Shown here piece by piece: positions 1 to 7,572 of a DNA stretch of 53,104 bases. The stretch is from an uncultured Planctomycetaceae bacterium (GTDB taxonomy: Bacteria; Planctomycetota; Planctomycetia; Pirellulales; UBA1268): assembly GCA_903885565.1 (NCBI GenBank), contig CAISJI010000247.1, positions 1 through 53,104 on the forward strand, in the 5' to 3' direction. The position numbers and the translations under genes were made by a program. Below the pieces are notes generated by a model that saw only the letters and a list, made by a program, of their open reading frames with translations, had not been told where the DNA came from and did not search any database. Within the stretch, counting starts at the first letter, position 1, and every line of letters begins with the position of its first letter.

Positions 1-312
1 ATTGCCTGCGCGCTGCTTTTGCCGGTGGCGCTGAGTGTGAATCGGGAGGCGTGTGAGGCCGACTTCGCCACGCTGGAGCGAAGCATCGACCCAACGGCAG
101 CGGAGAACGATGCCGTGGCAGCGGTGGCGTTTACGACCAGAATCGAAGAATTATGCGCTGTGGCGGGAGTGCCGCGGCGGCTTGCGGACGTGGGGCTGGA
201 GCGGGGGCGAATCGGCTGGCTGGCAGAGCATTCCGGCGGCGCGAGCATGCGCGGGAATCCTGTCGAACTGCCGCCGGAGAGCCTGCGGCTGATTTTGGAG
301 GCGCACTACTGA
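1..312 (+). CDS. Iron-containing alcohol dehydrogenase, C-terminal fragment
   Basis: The reading frame is open at the left edge and ends at a TGA at 310-312, so only the last 103 residues are present. They resemble the C-terminal helical half of type III (Fe-dependent) alcohol dehydrogenases: a stretch ending in RIEELCAVAGVPRRLADVGL, then the typical ending SMRGNPVELPPESLRLILEA. The metal-binding histidines and the NAD-binding half lie outside the window. Family members reduce or oxidise small alcohols and aldehydes with NAD(P)H. The next gene is convergent, with about 50 bp between. The family call rests on the C-terminal pattern alone, and the substrate cannot be inferred. Confidence 0.7.
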   Translation: MACALLLPVALSVNREACEADFATLERSIDPTAAENDAVAAVAFTTRIEELCAVAGVPRRLADVGLERGRIGWLAEHSGGASMRGNPVELPPESLRLILEAHY

Positions 313-363
313 GCCAATCGAGGCAACGGAGCCAGTCGCCGCGGCCTGTGCGGCGCAGGCAGA

Positions 364-1329
364 TCACTCGGCCCCGGCAGGGAGTTGCACCTGCACGAGC
401 GGATCGTCGAGCCACTCAAGCAGTCGATCGACGTCGAATCCTGCAGCTTTGGCGGCCTCCCAGCAGGTACGGGCCTCGGCCAGTTTGGGCGGAACCTGGG
501 TCGCCCGATAGGCCCCAACGTAGATCTGGTTGGCCGGTTGGTCGTTAAACCAGTCGAGCACAATTGCCAGTCGGATCGGCTCTGGAATCTGATCGCGGCC
601 GATCTTTTTGTTGCGCCCCTGCGAGCGGTAGATGAAGAAATTGCGTTCGTTCTCCACGATCACAATTGTTTGGCCAGCGACAGCGTATTCGTGGCCGGGG
701 CGAGTCGCCTCAAGCGCCTCCTGGGAATAGTCGGCAAAGGCCCGGGCGCTGGCGGCAACAGCGAGCCAGGGGGCCAGACGCTGGCGCGTGCCGCCGGCGT
801 TGCCAGCGGCCTCAATGGCGGCGCCTGCGCCGTCGAAATTCTGGGCGGCCAGCAAGCCAATCACCGGGGCAAGCGCCGCATCGATGGCGAGCGGATCGAC
901 CGGCACGGCGGGCGGACGGTGAGGCTCTGCCGCTGGCGGAGCGCCTGGCTCAACGGAAGCGAGCGCAGGAGCCGGGGACGAGGAGGCAGGTGGGGGAGAT
1001 GCCGCAGCAATGGCCTCCGGCAGCCTGGCAGGAGTTGTGGCCTGCTGCGGCGCTTGAGGCAGAGCGGGAGGTGGGCGGTCGCGCGGGGCACTGGCGGCCG
1101 GGGTTGCCCGGCGGGGAGCCAATAGCAGGCGCTGACCGGAGGACTGCCACCAGAGCCAGCTCAGGCCGGCGGCGATGGTCACCAGAAGTGAAAAAACCGT
1201 CATCCAGAGCCCAAGGTCGCGCCGCTTCCGCGGCGGCGGAGCCTTGCGCACCTGAATCTGCAGTGGGGCTGAGGAGGGGCGGCCTCGATCAGGATTGCCG
1301 ATGGGGGGTGTGGCGGCCATCTGACTCAC
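364..1329 (-). CDS. Membrane-anchored hypothetical protein with Pro/Ala-rich linker
   Basis: This 321-residue protein has a basic, proline-rich N-terminus (residues 1-39) and one strong hydrophobic segment at about 40-61, consistent with a type II membrane anchor. A low-complexity Pro/Ala-rich linker spans about 70-145 and a folded C-terminal domain covers about 150-321. The C-terminal part contains a compact beta segment (residues GQTIVIVENERNFFIYRS) resembling the SHD1-like modules often seen in planctomycete proteins; that resemblance is tentative. The architecture suggests a protein tethered to the inner membrane with its C-terminus outside the cytoplasm. It is convergent with the alcohol dehydrogenase fragment. 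No catalytic motif was recognised. Confidence 0.7.
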   Translation of the reverse strand: MSQMAATPPIGNPDRGRPSSAPLQIQVRKAPPPRKRRDLGLWMTVFSLLVTIAAGLSWLWWQSSGQRLLLAPRRATPAASAPRDRPPPALPQAPQQATTPARLPEAIAAASPPPASSSPAPALASVEPGAPPAAEPHRPPAVPVDPLAIDAALAPVIGLLAAQNFDGAGAAIEAAGNAGGTRQRLAPWLAVAASARAFADYSQEALEATRPGHEYAVAGQTIVIVENERNFFIYRSQGRNKKIGRDQIPEPIRLAIVLDWFNDQPANQIYVGAYRATQVPPKLAEARTCWEAAKAAGFDVDRLLEWLDDPLVQVQLPAGAE

Positions 1330-1431
1330 CGGAGGGTGTGCTGCAGTTCAAAGACGGCAATGAGCCGACACTTCCACGCCGGCAGGAGACCGAATCATCC
1401 GACCAGTTCCAGGACTTATCGCCGCGATGAA

Positions 1432-1680
1432 CTACCTCGCGATACGAGGAAATGCAGCGGGATCCCGAATGGACTGGACAGACAGATCGACATCCAGAAG
1501 CGGCCAGTACAGATGGTCTGCCGTGGGTCTCTCCACGCTCGAAAGCTGGTCGATCGTGGCATCGCGAAACCAAGGGAAGTGCTCGAAGGGCAGGAAGAGT
1601 TCCTCACTGCCGATCAACAGCCATAATCCGTGCTTTGAAACATTGGACAACTCAACCGGCAAAATGCTGGTTCCAGGCAT
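1432..1680 (-). CDS. DUF2442 domain protein
   Basis: An 82-residue protein with the hallmarks of DUF2442: a short beta-rich body followed by an aromatic PxxxFPWF segment (LPFEHFPWFRDAT) and a C-terminal YWPLLDVDLSVQSI block. DUF2442 genes are usually found next to DUF4160 genes, and here the upstream reading frame is a DUF4160 gene. I chose the ATG at 1678-1680, which overlaps the end of the DUF4160 frame by 29 bp; an upstream start at 1707 would add nine residues. The pair is often listed among putative toxin-antitoxin-like modules, but biochemical function is not established. The frame here is intact while its partner is interrupted. Confidence 0.75.
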   Translation of the reverse strand: MPGTSILPVELSNVSKHGLWLLIGSEELFLPFEHFPWFRDATIDQLSSVERPTADHLYWPLLDVDLSVQSIRDPAAFPRIAR

Positions 1681-1891
1681 TGATGATCTCCTCCCTATGA
1701 TCCTCAACCAAGAGTTTGGCTTCCCTGATGAGATGCTGTGCCAATCCGGTCTGCGTCGCGAGTTCCACGTCAGGACTCAGCCAGAACTTGGCTTCTCCAT
1801 CCGGGTGGGCAACATGAACGTGCAACCTCGTCTCCTCACGGGAGAAGAAAAAGAAGCGAAAAGGTCAATTCCGGAAGACTGTGGGCGTCAT
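1652..1891 (-). pseudogene. DUF4160 protein gene with in-frame nonsense codon
   Basis: Read on the minus strand from an ATG at 1889-1891, preceded by a GGGAG ribosome-binding site, the frame gives eight residues (MTPTVFRN), a TGA at 1865-1867, then continues uninterrupted with the DUF4160 signature: PFRFFFFSREE, LHVHV, EAKFWL and a C-terminal EEIINAWNQHF, ending at 1652. The family normally has Gly before the PxRFFF motif, so the TGA is one substitution away from GGA. Everything downstream is in frame, so the lesion is recent or a sequence error. Reinitiation at a TTG (1823-1825), which has GAGGAG just upstream, is possible but would lose the first beta strands. Confidence 0.75.
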
Positions 1892-2062
1892 GCAAACACT
1901 CCCGCCTGGTAAGCCTTGGGAGTCTACTCCAAGGGGGTGATCAGCCAGAGATGCTCCGCAGTTGTCTTCGGGTTGGATCGCTCCAGTTCCAAGATTTCAG
2001 CCTATGTGGCCTCAGCCGTATCGATAGATGTTTTGCAGGGCGGGAATCGCGCCAATGTCTCA

Positions 2063-4276
2063 TCAGGCCGTGCGCCGCCAGACAGACATCTCCGCCAGCG
2101 TGTGCTGGTGTTTGCGGGCCGTCTCCCGAATCACAAAGGGAATGTCCTCCCGGCCCACGAGTTCAAACTGCCCAGCGAGTGCCCGGGAAATCCCCGCGAA
2201 TGTCGGCAGCGGCTCTCCATGTTCCCGGCGGCCGCCGAGCCATTTGTTTTTCTCAGTGTATTCCTCCAGCCAGGTGTAGGGGGAGGTGATCACAAGCAAT
2301 CCCCCCGGCAGCACCCGCGGCGCGATTCCCTCGAGGAAGAGGAGCGGATCGTAAAGGCGATCGATCAGGTTTCCGGCGAAGACGAGATCGTAGCCGGTAA
2401 GGATCGGTCTGAGATTGCAGGCGTCTCCCTGCAAAAACAAAACTCTGCTCCCCACGGCGCCCAGGCCGAGGGCTTCCAGCGACACCGTGCGGGCAACGGT
2501 GAGTTCCCCCTCGGCAGGCACCTCGTAGCGCACCTCGCTCCCCTGCTGCAACTGCACACCCGACTGGATAAACCGGGCGGAGAAATCGACCGCATCGACA
2601 TGGGCAAAACTGCGGGCAAATTCAAAGGCTGATCGGCCCACCGAGCAGCCAATATCGAGGCAGCGGTTGCGGCGCGATGGCGGCAGATGCTTCACCACCG
2701 CTTCGACGCAGGCCTGCGGAAAATTCGCCACGCCGAGCGCCGCCGGGCCGTAGTGGAATTCCAGATACTGCGAGACGAGCTGATCGGTTTCGTAGAGCTT
2801 GGAGCCCTCCGTGATCGCATCGTGGCCGGGGGCATCGATGATCGGGCGAAATCCTGCATGCTGGAAAAAGTGGCGACGGAAGGCATAGCGGGCGCTGGCA
2901 ATCGCCTCGTTGCCGGTCGCAATCCAAGAGCCGCCCTTCATGAGATTGTGGCGGCCGTCGAATGTCGGCACCGAGAAATCGTCATACAGCGGGTGCACCT
3001 CAAACCCCTTGAAGGGCATGATCGGGGTGCGGGTCCACTGCCAGACATTCCCGATGATGTCGCAGAAATCCCCTTGGGAAAACCGGTTCACCGGGCAGCT
3101 GCTGGCGAATGTTTCGAGATTGATATTGCCCGGCGCCCGCTCCCACTGCGGCTGATCGGTCGGAATCAGCTGCCGCAGGGCCGCCCAATGCGCCTCGGTC
3201 GGCAGTTGCACATTGAGCCCGGTTGTCTCGCGCTGCCAGGCGCAGTAGGCCTGTGCCTCCAGGCAATTCACCTCCACCGGCCAGTCGAGCGGCAGCGGCA
3301 CCTCTTCCAGCAGATTGCGCTGGAAATACGCTCCGCCGCGCCGCTGCCAGAATTTGGGATGCTCCGCCTGCGTGAAGCCCAGCCAGCCGCATCCCTCTTC
3401 GGTCCAGTAGGCTTTTTGGCTGTAGCCACCGGCCGCGATGAACTCCAGAAATTCACCATTGGAAACGAGTTGCCGGGCGGCGCTGAAGGCGGGGAGCCGC
3501 ACCGTTTCGCTGCCATATTCGTTATCCCAGCCGTAGGTGGCATCGTCGGGGCGCTTGCCCAGATGCACTTCCTGCGCCGGCATCTCCACCCAGGCATTGG
3601 TCGGGGCGGGGCCGGCCTCTGGACAGGCCCGCCAGAGTTGTTGTTCTTCCGGAGAGAGGTCAGCCGGTCGCCGCAGGTGTTCCAGCGGCATCTGCCGCAT
3701 GATCACCGACGAGGTCTCCAGATGGATCCGCTCATGCTCGATCCCCATCAGGATGATCCAGGCGGCAGTGTCTTGCTGGATCGGAAGTTCCAGTGGCATC
3801 GACTCGATGAAGGCGTCGATCCTTGCCCGCATCAGTTCGCGGTAACTCCGCACGGCGGCCACGGTCGGCCAGTCGTAGTGGGCGGTGTTGAGATCGTCCC
3901 ACGACATCTCATCGACGCCGACAGCCATCATCGCCTCCAGCCGCGCATCGATCCGCGTGGGGATATAGCGGCCGGCGATCAGCTTGTTGGTGTAAAAGAC
4001 GGCCGGATGGGCGAAATAAAAGATGAGCGGATGGCGCAGCGACTCGTGTCGCACATAGTAAGCGGCATCATCCTTGATCAGATCGAACAGCCGCTCGTAG
4101 ATGCTGCAGGTTTGGTGGAAATAGCGGCGGATCTCCGCCCGCTTGGCTGCCACGGCAGCGGGGCCGGAGTCAGGGCCGGTGAGCAGGAGCGTTTTGGTCG
4201 GCGTGAGGGGCCCTTCGATGAGGAGGCTGGCTGCCGGGGCACGCCCGGAGGAGGGGACGCTGGCGACGGGATTCAT
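2063..4276 (-). CDS. ovoA: OvoA: 5-histidylcysteine sulfoxide synthase fused to 4-mercaptohistidine N-methyltransferase
   Basis: A 737-residue protein with the full OvoA layout. An N-terminal DinB-like helical domain (about 45-200) contains the HPLIFYFAH segment (82-90) and the iron-binding HxxxHxE motif at H181, H185 and E187. A formylglycine-generating-enzyme-like (SUMF1) domain follows at about 240-480, and a C-terminal SAM methyltransferase has LDIGCSVG at 540-547. OvoA couples histidine and cysteine oxidatively to 5-histidylcysteine sulfoxide and methylates the later 4-mercaptohistidine, giving the antioxidant ovothiol A. The PLP lyase OvoB is not in the window. The start overlaps the stop of the upstream gene as ATGA, so translation is probably coupled. 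EgtB is the main alternative, but the C-terminal methyltransferase and its spacing favour OvoA. Confidence 0.9.
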   Translation of the reverse strand: MNPVASVPSSGRAPAASLLIEGPLTPTKTLLLTGPDSGPAAVAAKRAEIRRYFHQTCSIYERLFDLIKDDAAYYVRHESLRHPLIFYFAHPAVFYTNKLIAGRYIPTRIDARLEAMMAVGVDEMSWDDLNTAHYDWPTVAAVRSYRELMRARIDAFIESMPLELPIQQDTAAWIILMGIEHERIHLETSSVIMRQMPLEHLRRPADLSPEEQQLWRACPEAGPAPTNAWVEMPAQEVHLGKRPDDATYGWDNEYGSETVRLPAFSAARQLVSNGEFLEFIAAGGYSQKAYWTEEGCGWLGFTQAEHPKFWQRRGGAYFQRNLLEEVPLPLDWPVEVNCLEAQAYCAWQRETTGLNVQLPTEAHWAALRQLIPTDQPQWERAPGNINLETFASSCPVNRFSQGDFCDIIGNVWQWTRTPIMPFKGFEVHPLYDDFSVPTFDGRHNLMKGGSWIATGNEAIASARYAFRRHFFQHAGFRPIIDAPGHDAITEGSKLYETDQLVSQYLEFHYGPAALGVANFPQACVEAVVKHLPPSRRNRCLDIGCSVGRSAFEFARSFAHVDAVDFSARFIQSGVQLQQGSEVRYEVPAEGELTVARTVSLEALGLGAVGSRVLFLQGDACNLRPILTGYDLVFAGNLIDRLYDPLLFLEGIAPRVLPGGLLVITSPYTWLEEYTEKNKWLGGRREHGEPLPTFAGISRALAGQFELVGREDIPFVIRETARKHQHTLAEMSVWRRTA

Positions 4277-5313
4277 GCAGGGGGTCTCGCAACCGACGGC
4301 GGGGGAAACAGGTCTTCAACTCTAGCATGGGCCTTGAGGCCGGCCATGAGTGGGGCCGGAATCCCTCCGGCGACCCCCAGCAGCGCCCCCACCACAGCCC
4401 CCCGGTGGCAATTATCGCCGCCAACGGCGGCGTTGGCCGTCACGCCCGCCGTAAAATTCTCGGCATGCCGCCAGGCGAGAAAGAGGGCCGCCGGGAACGC
4501 GTCGGGAATGTAGCAGGCGCTGCTCAGCAGCCGCCCCACCACGGTGCGATCGGTCTGTTTTTCCCAGTCACGCAGTTTTGCCGCCGAGATCCAGTCGCTC
4601 CCCTGCTCGAGGATCGCCTCCCGCAGGTCGTCCCCCGCCGCCACCCGCACCAGGATCCGGGTCAGGGCGTCGGCGGCGAGCAAAACCTCGTCGTCTTTGT
4701 GGGTCAGCCCCACATGCACCCGCACAATCCGCCGCAGGTCGGGGTGGCTGGGGCCGAGGGCCGCCACCAAGGCCGGCACCATCGCCAAGCCGCCGATATG
4801 AACGTCCTTGACGCCGCAGTTGATCGGCTTGCGGCCCGAGGCGAGGTTGGTGAAGAAGTGGCGGTGGTATTCCTCCACGTAGGTGTCGCGGTGCTTTCCC
4901 GGCGTGAGCATGAAGGCGACATATTCATCGAGCCAGCGTTCGGGGTTGTAGTCGCGATTGCGGCGCACCAGTTCCGCCAACGCCAGCGCCAGTTGGAAAT
5001 TGAGCGTGTTCTCCCCCGCCTCCAGAAACTGGTGGTAGTGGATGCCGCGTTTGCCCCAATACTGCGCCTGCTCGCGCAGGATATCTCCCTTGTCGTTGAG
5101 CGGCGTGTAGCTCGAGCGCCAGAGAATGCTGTCGGCATGCGGGGATTTGGGGGCGGCATAGCCGGTGATCGGGCCGTAGTCGCGATCGAGTTTGTCGCGG
5201 TCGTAATACCAGTGCACCGGCATCGCCACGGCATCGGCAACGAGCGCCCCCCGCAGGGCGTTGAGGCCAGGATCGCGCTCGGGGGCTGTAGCAGTGGCAG
5301 ATGCGTCGCTCAT
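4273..5313 (-). CDS. ADP-ribosylglycohydrolase (DraG/J1-crystallin-like) family protein
   Basis: A 346-residue all-helical member of the ADP-ribosylglycohydrolase superfamily, recognisable from the N-terminal LRGALVADAVAMPVHW and the C-terminal AVGGDNCHRGAVVGALLG (about 297-314). Classical enzymes such as DraG carry a GDTDT-type metal motif at this place. Here it reads GGDNCHRG, with the second acidic residue missing, as in crystallin-J1-like members. Activity on ADP-ribosylated protein is therefore uncertain. The start is fixed by the ATGA overlap with the ATPase stop (5310-5313); a longer N-terminus to 5358 would overlap that gene. The gene's stop likewise overlaps the ovoA start, so it sits inside a coupled transport/ovothiol operon. 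Confidence 0.85.
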   Translation of the reverse strand: MSDASATATAPERDPGLNALRGALVADAVAMPVHWYYDRDKLDRDYGPITGYAAPKSPHADSILWRSSYTPLNDKGDILREQAQYWGKRGIHYHQFLEAGENTLNFQLALALAELVRRNRDYNPERWLDEYVAFMLTPGKHRDTYVEEYHRHFFTNLASGRKPINCGVKDVHIGGLAMVPALVAALGPSHPDLRRIVRVHVGLTHKDDEVLLAADALTRILVRVAAGDDLREAILEQGSDWISAAKLRDWEKQTDRTVVGRLLSSACYIPDAFPAALFLAWRHAENFTAGVTANAAVGGDNCHRGAVVGALLGVAGGIPAPLMAGLKAHARVEDLFPPPSVARPPA

Positions 5314-6038
5314 GGGAGAATTCTCTGGAAGAAGGCACGGACGCGCGGCTGGGGGCAATTGGTAAACATCTCTGCGGCGGAGCCGTGAGCGAGCACTGTT
5401 CCGTCGCCGATGAAGGCGACCTCATCGGCGGCCCGGCGGGCAAACTGCATCTCGTGCGTGACGAGCACAAAGCGGGTGCCCTGGAGCTTCAGTTCCTGAA
5501 TCATGTCGAGCACTTCGGCAGCCATTTCGGGGTCGAGCGCGGAGGTTGGTTCATCGAGAAAGAGGCAGGCGGGCTGCACGACGAGCGCCCGCAGGATGGC
5601 AATCCGCTGCTTCTGGCCACCGGAGAGTTCTGCCGGCCGCTTGTGGGCGTGCGCTGCCAGCCCAAATCGCTCCAGCGGTTCCCGCACCCGCTCGCTCGCT
5701 GCTTCCAGCGAAAGCTTATGCACCTGCACCAGCGGGAGGAGGAGATTGTCGAGCGCCGAGAGATGGGGAAAGAGGTTGTAGGCCTGAAACACAGTGCCGA
5801 CAGTCTTGCGGTAGGCCTGCAGCCCCGCTTCATCGCGGGGGAGTTCCCGTCCGGCAAAGGCGACGCGGCCGGCCACCGGGAGATCGAGCCCGGCGAGGAT
5901 CCGCAGGAGCGTCGTTTTGCCGCCGCCGGAGGGGCCGACCAGCACCAGCGCCCGGATGTCGCCGGTGGAAAGGGAGAGCCTGTCGAGCACCGTCGTGCCG
6001 GCGAAGCGCTGCGTGAGATCGGTAACGACCAGATTCAT
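5310..6038 (-). CDS. Polar amino acid ABC transporter ATP-binding protein (GlnQ-like)
   Basis: A 242-residue ABC ATPase with Walker A GPSGGGKT (35-42), Q-loop region VFQAYNLFP, signature LSGGQ (138-142), Walker B CLFLDEP (158-164), D-loop SALDP and a switch histidine in LVTHEMQFA. The LDEPTSALDPEM stretch and overall length match the polar amino acid uptake group (GlnQ/HisP/ArtP). It energises import through the permease encoded 15 bp upstream; an AGGG ribosome-binding site lies in that spacer. Its stop codon overlaps the start of the ADP-ribosylglycohydrolase homologue. The exact substrate cannot be read from the ATPase. Confidence 0.93.
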   Translation of the reverse strand: MNLVVTDLTQRFAGTTVLDRLSLSTGDIRALVLVGPSGGGKTTLLRILAGLDLPVAGRVAFAGRELPRDEAGLQAYRKTVGTVFQAYNLFPHLSALDNLLLPLVQVHKLSLEAASERVREPLERFGLAAHAHKRPAELSGGQKQRIAILRALVVQPACLFLDEPTSALDPEMAAEVLDMIQELKLQGTRFVLVTHEMQFARRAADEVAFIGDGTVLAHGSAAEMFTNCPQPRVRAFFQRILP

Positions 6039-6053
6039 GAATGACGATCCCTG

Positions 6054-6788
6054 TCACGACTCATAGTGAAACCGGCGTTCCAGCCAGCGGGCCAGCGCCG
6101 AGAGTGGCAGCGTGAGCAGGAGATAGCCGGCGGCCAGCGGCAGATAGCACTCCAGCGTGGAATATGTGAAGGCATTCACCTCCTGTGCGCTGAGCGTGAA
6201 TTCCGAAATGGCGATCACGGAGAGGAGCGAAGAATCCTTGATCAGCGACACCAGCTGCCCCGCCATCGGCGGCAGCACGAGCCGGATCGCCTGCGGCAGG
6301 ATCACAAACCGCAGGCTCTGCCAGGGGGTGAGACCGATCGCCCGGGCGGCGTCGCGCTGCGTGGTGGGGATGGCGGCCAAGCCACCGCGGAAGATCTCCG
6401 CCATGTAGGCGCCGCTGAAGAGCGAGAGCACCAGCACGCCCACGACGTAACGGTTTTCCAGCCCCACGGCATTGGCGATGACGTAAAAGCCGATCAGCAG
6501 TTGCACCAAGAGCGGCGTGCCGCGGATCAACTCCACATACACCCGGCCCACTGCCTCCAGCAGCGGCCGCTGCGATTGCAGGCAGAGGCTGGCGAGGATG
6601 CCGATCAGGCTGCTGACCACCAGAGCCGCAAGGCTCATGGCGATCGTGGTCAGCCAGCCCAGCAGAAATTTCTCCCGATAGGCCCACACCGCCGGCCAGT
6701 TCCAGGCGTAGTTCACGCGCGCAAAGGCGAGTGCCACCAGAGCGGCAAGGAGGGCGACAACGAGCAGATGAGCAAGCCAACGCGGCAT
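6054..6788 (-). CDS. Polar amino acid ABC transporter permease (GlnP/HisM-like)
   Basis: A 244-residue inner-membrane protein with about five hydrophobic segments. It carries the EAA-loop pattern of polar amino acid permeases (IGLTPWQSLRFVILPQAIRLVLPP) and the typical N-terminal stretch ELIRGTPLLVQLL. It forms the transmembrane channel with the ATPase encoded immediately downstream. It is the first gene of the coupled permease-ATPase-glycohydrolase-OvoA run. A FitAB-type toxin-antitoxin module lies 66 bp upstream on the same strand, separated by a 12-bp hairpin. No substrate-binding protein gene adjoins it; the likely one is at 17.4-18.2 kb. Confidence 0.93.
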   Translation of the reverse strand: MPRWLAHLLVVALLAALVALAFARVNYAWNWPAVWAYREKFLLGWLTTIAMSLAALVVSSLIGILASLCLQSQRPLLEAVGRVYVELIRGTPLLVQLLIGFYVIANAVGLENRYVVGVLVLSLFSGAYMAEIFRGGLAAIPTTQRDAARAIGLTPWQSLRFVILPQAIRLVLPPMAGQLVSLIKDSSLLSVIAISEFTLSAQEVNAFTYSTLECYLPLAAGYLLLTLPLSALARWLERRFHYES

Positions 6789-6808
6789 GATTGGAAAATC
6801 TACCAGCT

Positions 6809-6845
6809 TTTCATAGTAGGGAGTGGCCGGCGCCTACTCATGAAA
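6809..6845. other. Perfect 12-bp inverted repeat (one bulge) between toxin gene and ABC operon
   Basis: The arm TTTCATAGTAGG (6809-6820) pairs with CCTACTCATGAAA (6833-6845) through 12 base pairs with one bulged C and a 12-nt loop. It fills most of the 66-bp space between the end of the toxin gene and the permease start. No T-run follows on the minus strand, so it is not a canonical intrinsic terminator in the direction of the genes. It may separate the toxin-antitoxin transcript from the operon, act in the operon leader, or mark an insertion boundary. Confidence 0.5.
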
Positions 6846-6854
6846 CCTTTTCCG

Positions 6855-7250
6855 TTACGCCCGCAACCAGTTTTCAAGAGCAAGGCCCGGGATTCGTTCG
6901 TAGTGCTTGCGGTTGCCCGTGACGAGCGTTGCCCCGCGGCTGAGGGAGATCGCCGCGATGAACAGATCGGCGTCGGCGACAAGCCGCCCGCTTTGGGCTA
7001 GCCTTGCTTTCAACGCGCCGAACAGCCGAGCGCTGGCGAGATCTGGCTCCAGCACCGGGAGGGTGTTGAGGAACCGGACAACGAGCGCCGAGTTGGCTTC
7101 CGGGTGGGCCGACTTCGCGGCGCCGTAGAACAGTTCCGCGGCGCTCACCCACGAGGTGGCGATCTCATCGGTCTCTGTCGCGCGCCTTTGCAAAACCTCC
7201 ACCCGCCCGCGGAGGATGCCGATGCATGTGTCCGAGTCGAGCAGTTTCAC
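6855..7250 (-). CDS. Type II toxin, PIN-domain ribonuclease (VapC/FitB family)
   Basis: A 131-residue PIN-domain protein starting MKLLDSDTCIGILRG, with the first catalytic Asp in LLDSD. A conserved acidic residue lies in SAAELFYGA (E), and the C-terminal pair sits in VADADLFIAA before a GATLVTGNRKHYERIPGL ending. These residues form the four-acid metal centre of VapC/FitB ribonucleases, which cleave tRNA or mRNA when the antitoxin is lost. Its start overlaps the antitoxin stop as ATGA (7247-7250), the usual antitoxin-first arrangement. The location just upstream of the amino acid transporter suggests insertion into that locus. Confidence 0.9.
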   Translation of the reverse strand: MKLLDSDTCIGILRGRVEVLQRRATETDEIATSWVSAAELFYGAAKSAHPEANSALVVRFLNTLPVLEPDLASARLFGALKARLAQSGRLVADADLFIAAISLSRGATLVTGNRKHYERIPGLALENWLRA

Positions 7251-7516
7251 AGATCGACGTCCCGCCCGGCTGTGCGGCCGGCATAGAGCGTCGCCACCTC
7301 GTCCTCGAAAGCTCCATCACTGGCCCAGCCGCCGGCGAGAGACTGCCAGGCGGCGAGTTGCCGCTGCGCCCGTTCCTCCGCAGTTTCCCGGGCGGCGAGC
7401 CCCCCTTCGAGGAGCACGATTGCCTCCTGATTGAGGCTGCGTCGCTCGCGAGCCGCCGCCGTCCGCAGCCGGATGAGCAACTCCTCCGGAACGTCTTTCA
7501 ACGTGATTGATGGCAT
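7247..7516 (-). CDS. FitA-like ribbon-helix-helix antitoxin
   Basis: An 89-residue protein whose N-terminus, MPSITLKDVPEELLIRLRTAAARERRSLNQEAIVLL, is a classical ribbon-helix-helix DNA-binding domain of the FitA/Arc type (about residues 1-42). The acidic C-terminal tail (GAFEDEVATLYAGRTAGRDVDL) would wrap the toxin. It overlaps the downstream PIN toxin by four bases. Antitoxins of this kind usually repress their own promoter, expected in the short space 7517-7572 beyond the end of the phosphodiesterase gene. The pair is intact by sequence. Confidence 0.9.
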   Translation of the reverse strand: MPSITLKDVPEELLIRLRTAAARERRSLNQEAIVLLEGGLAARETAEERAQRQLAAWQSLAGGWASDGAFEDEVATLYAGRTAGRDVDL

Positions 7517-7572
7517 CGAAATCTCCTTGGTTCCATTGTGGTGCGGAAATGGAACCTGTCAAGAGAATGCCG

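Noticed and set aside
2687..4513. A 608-residue plus-strand frame opposite ovoA
   Set aside because: Antisense shadow of OvoA and the end of the glycohydrolase homologue.
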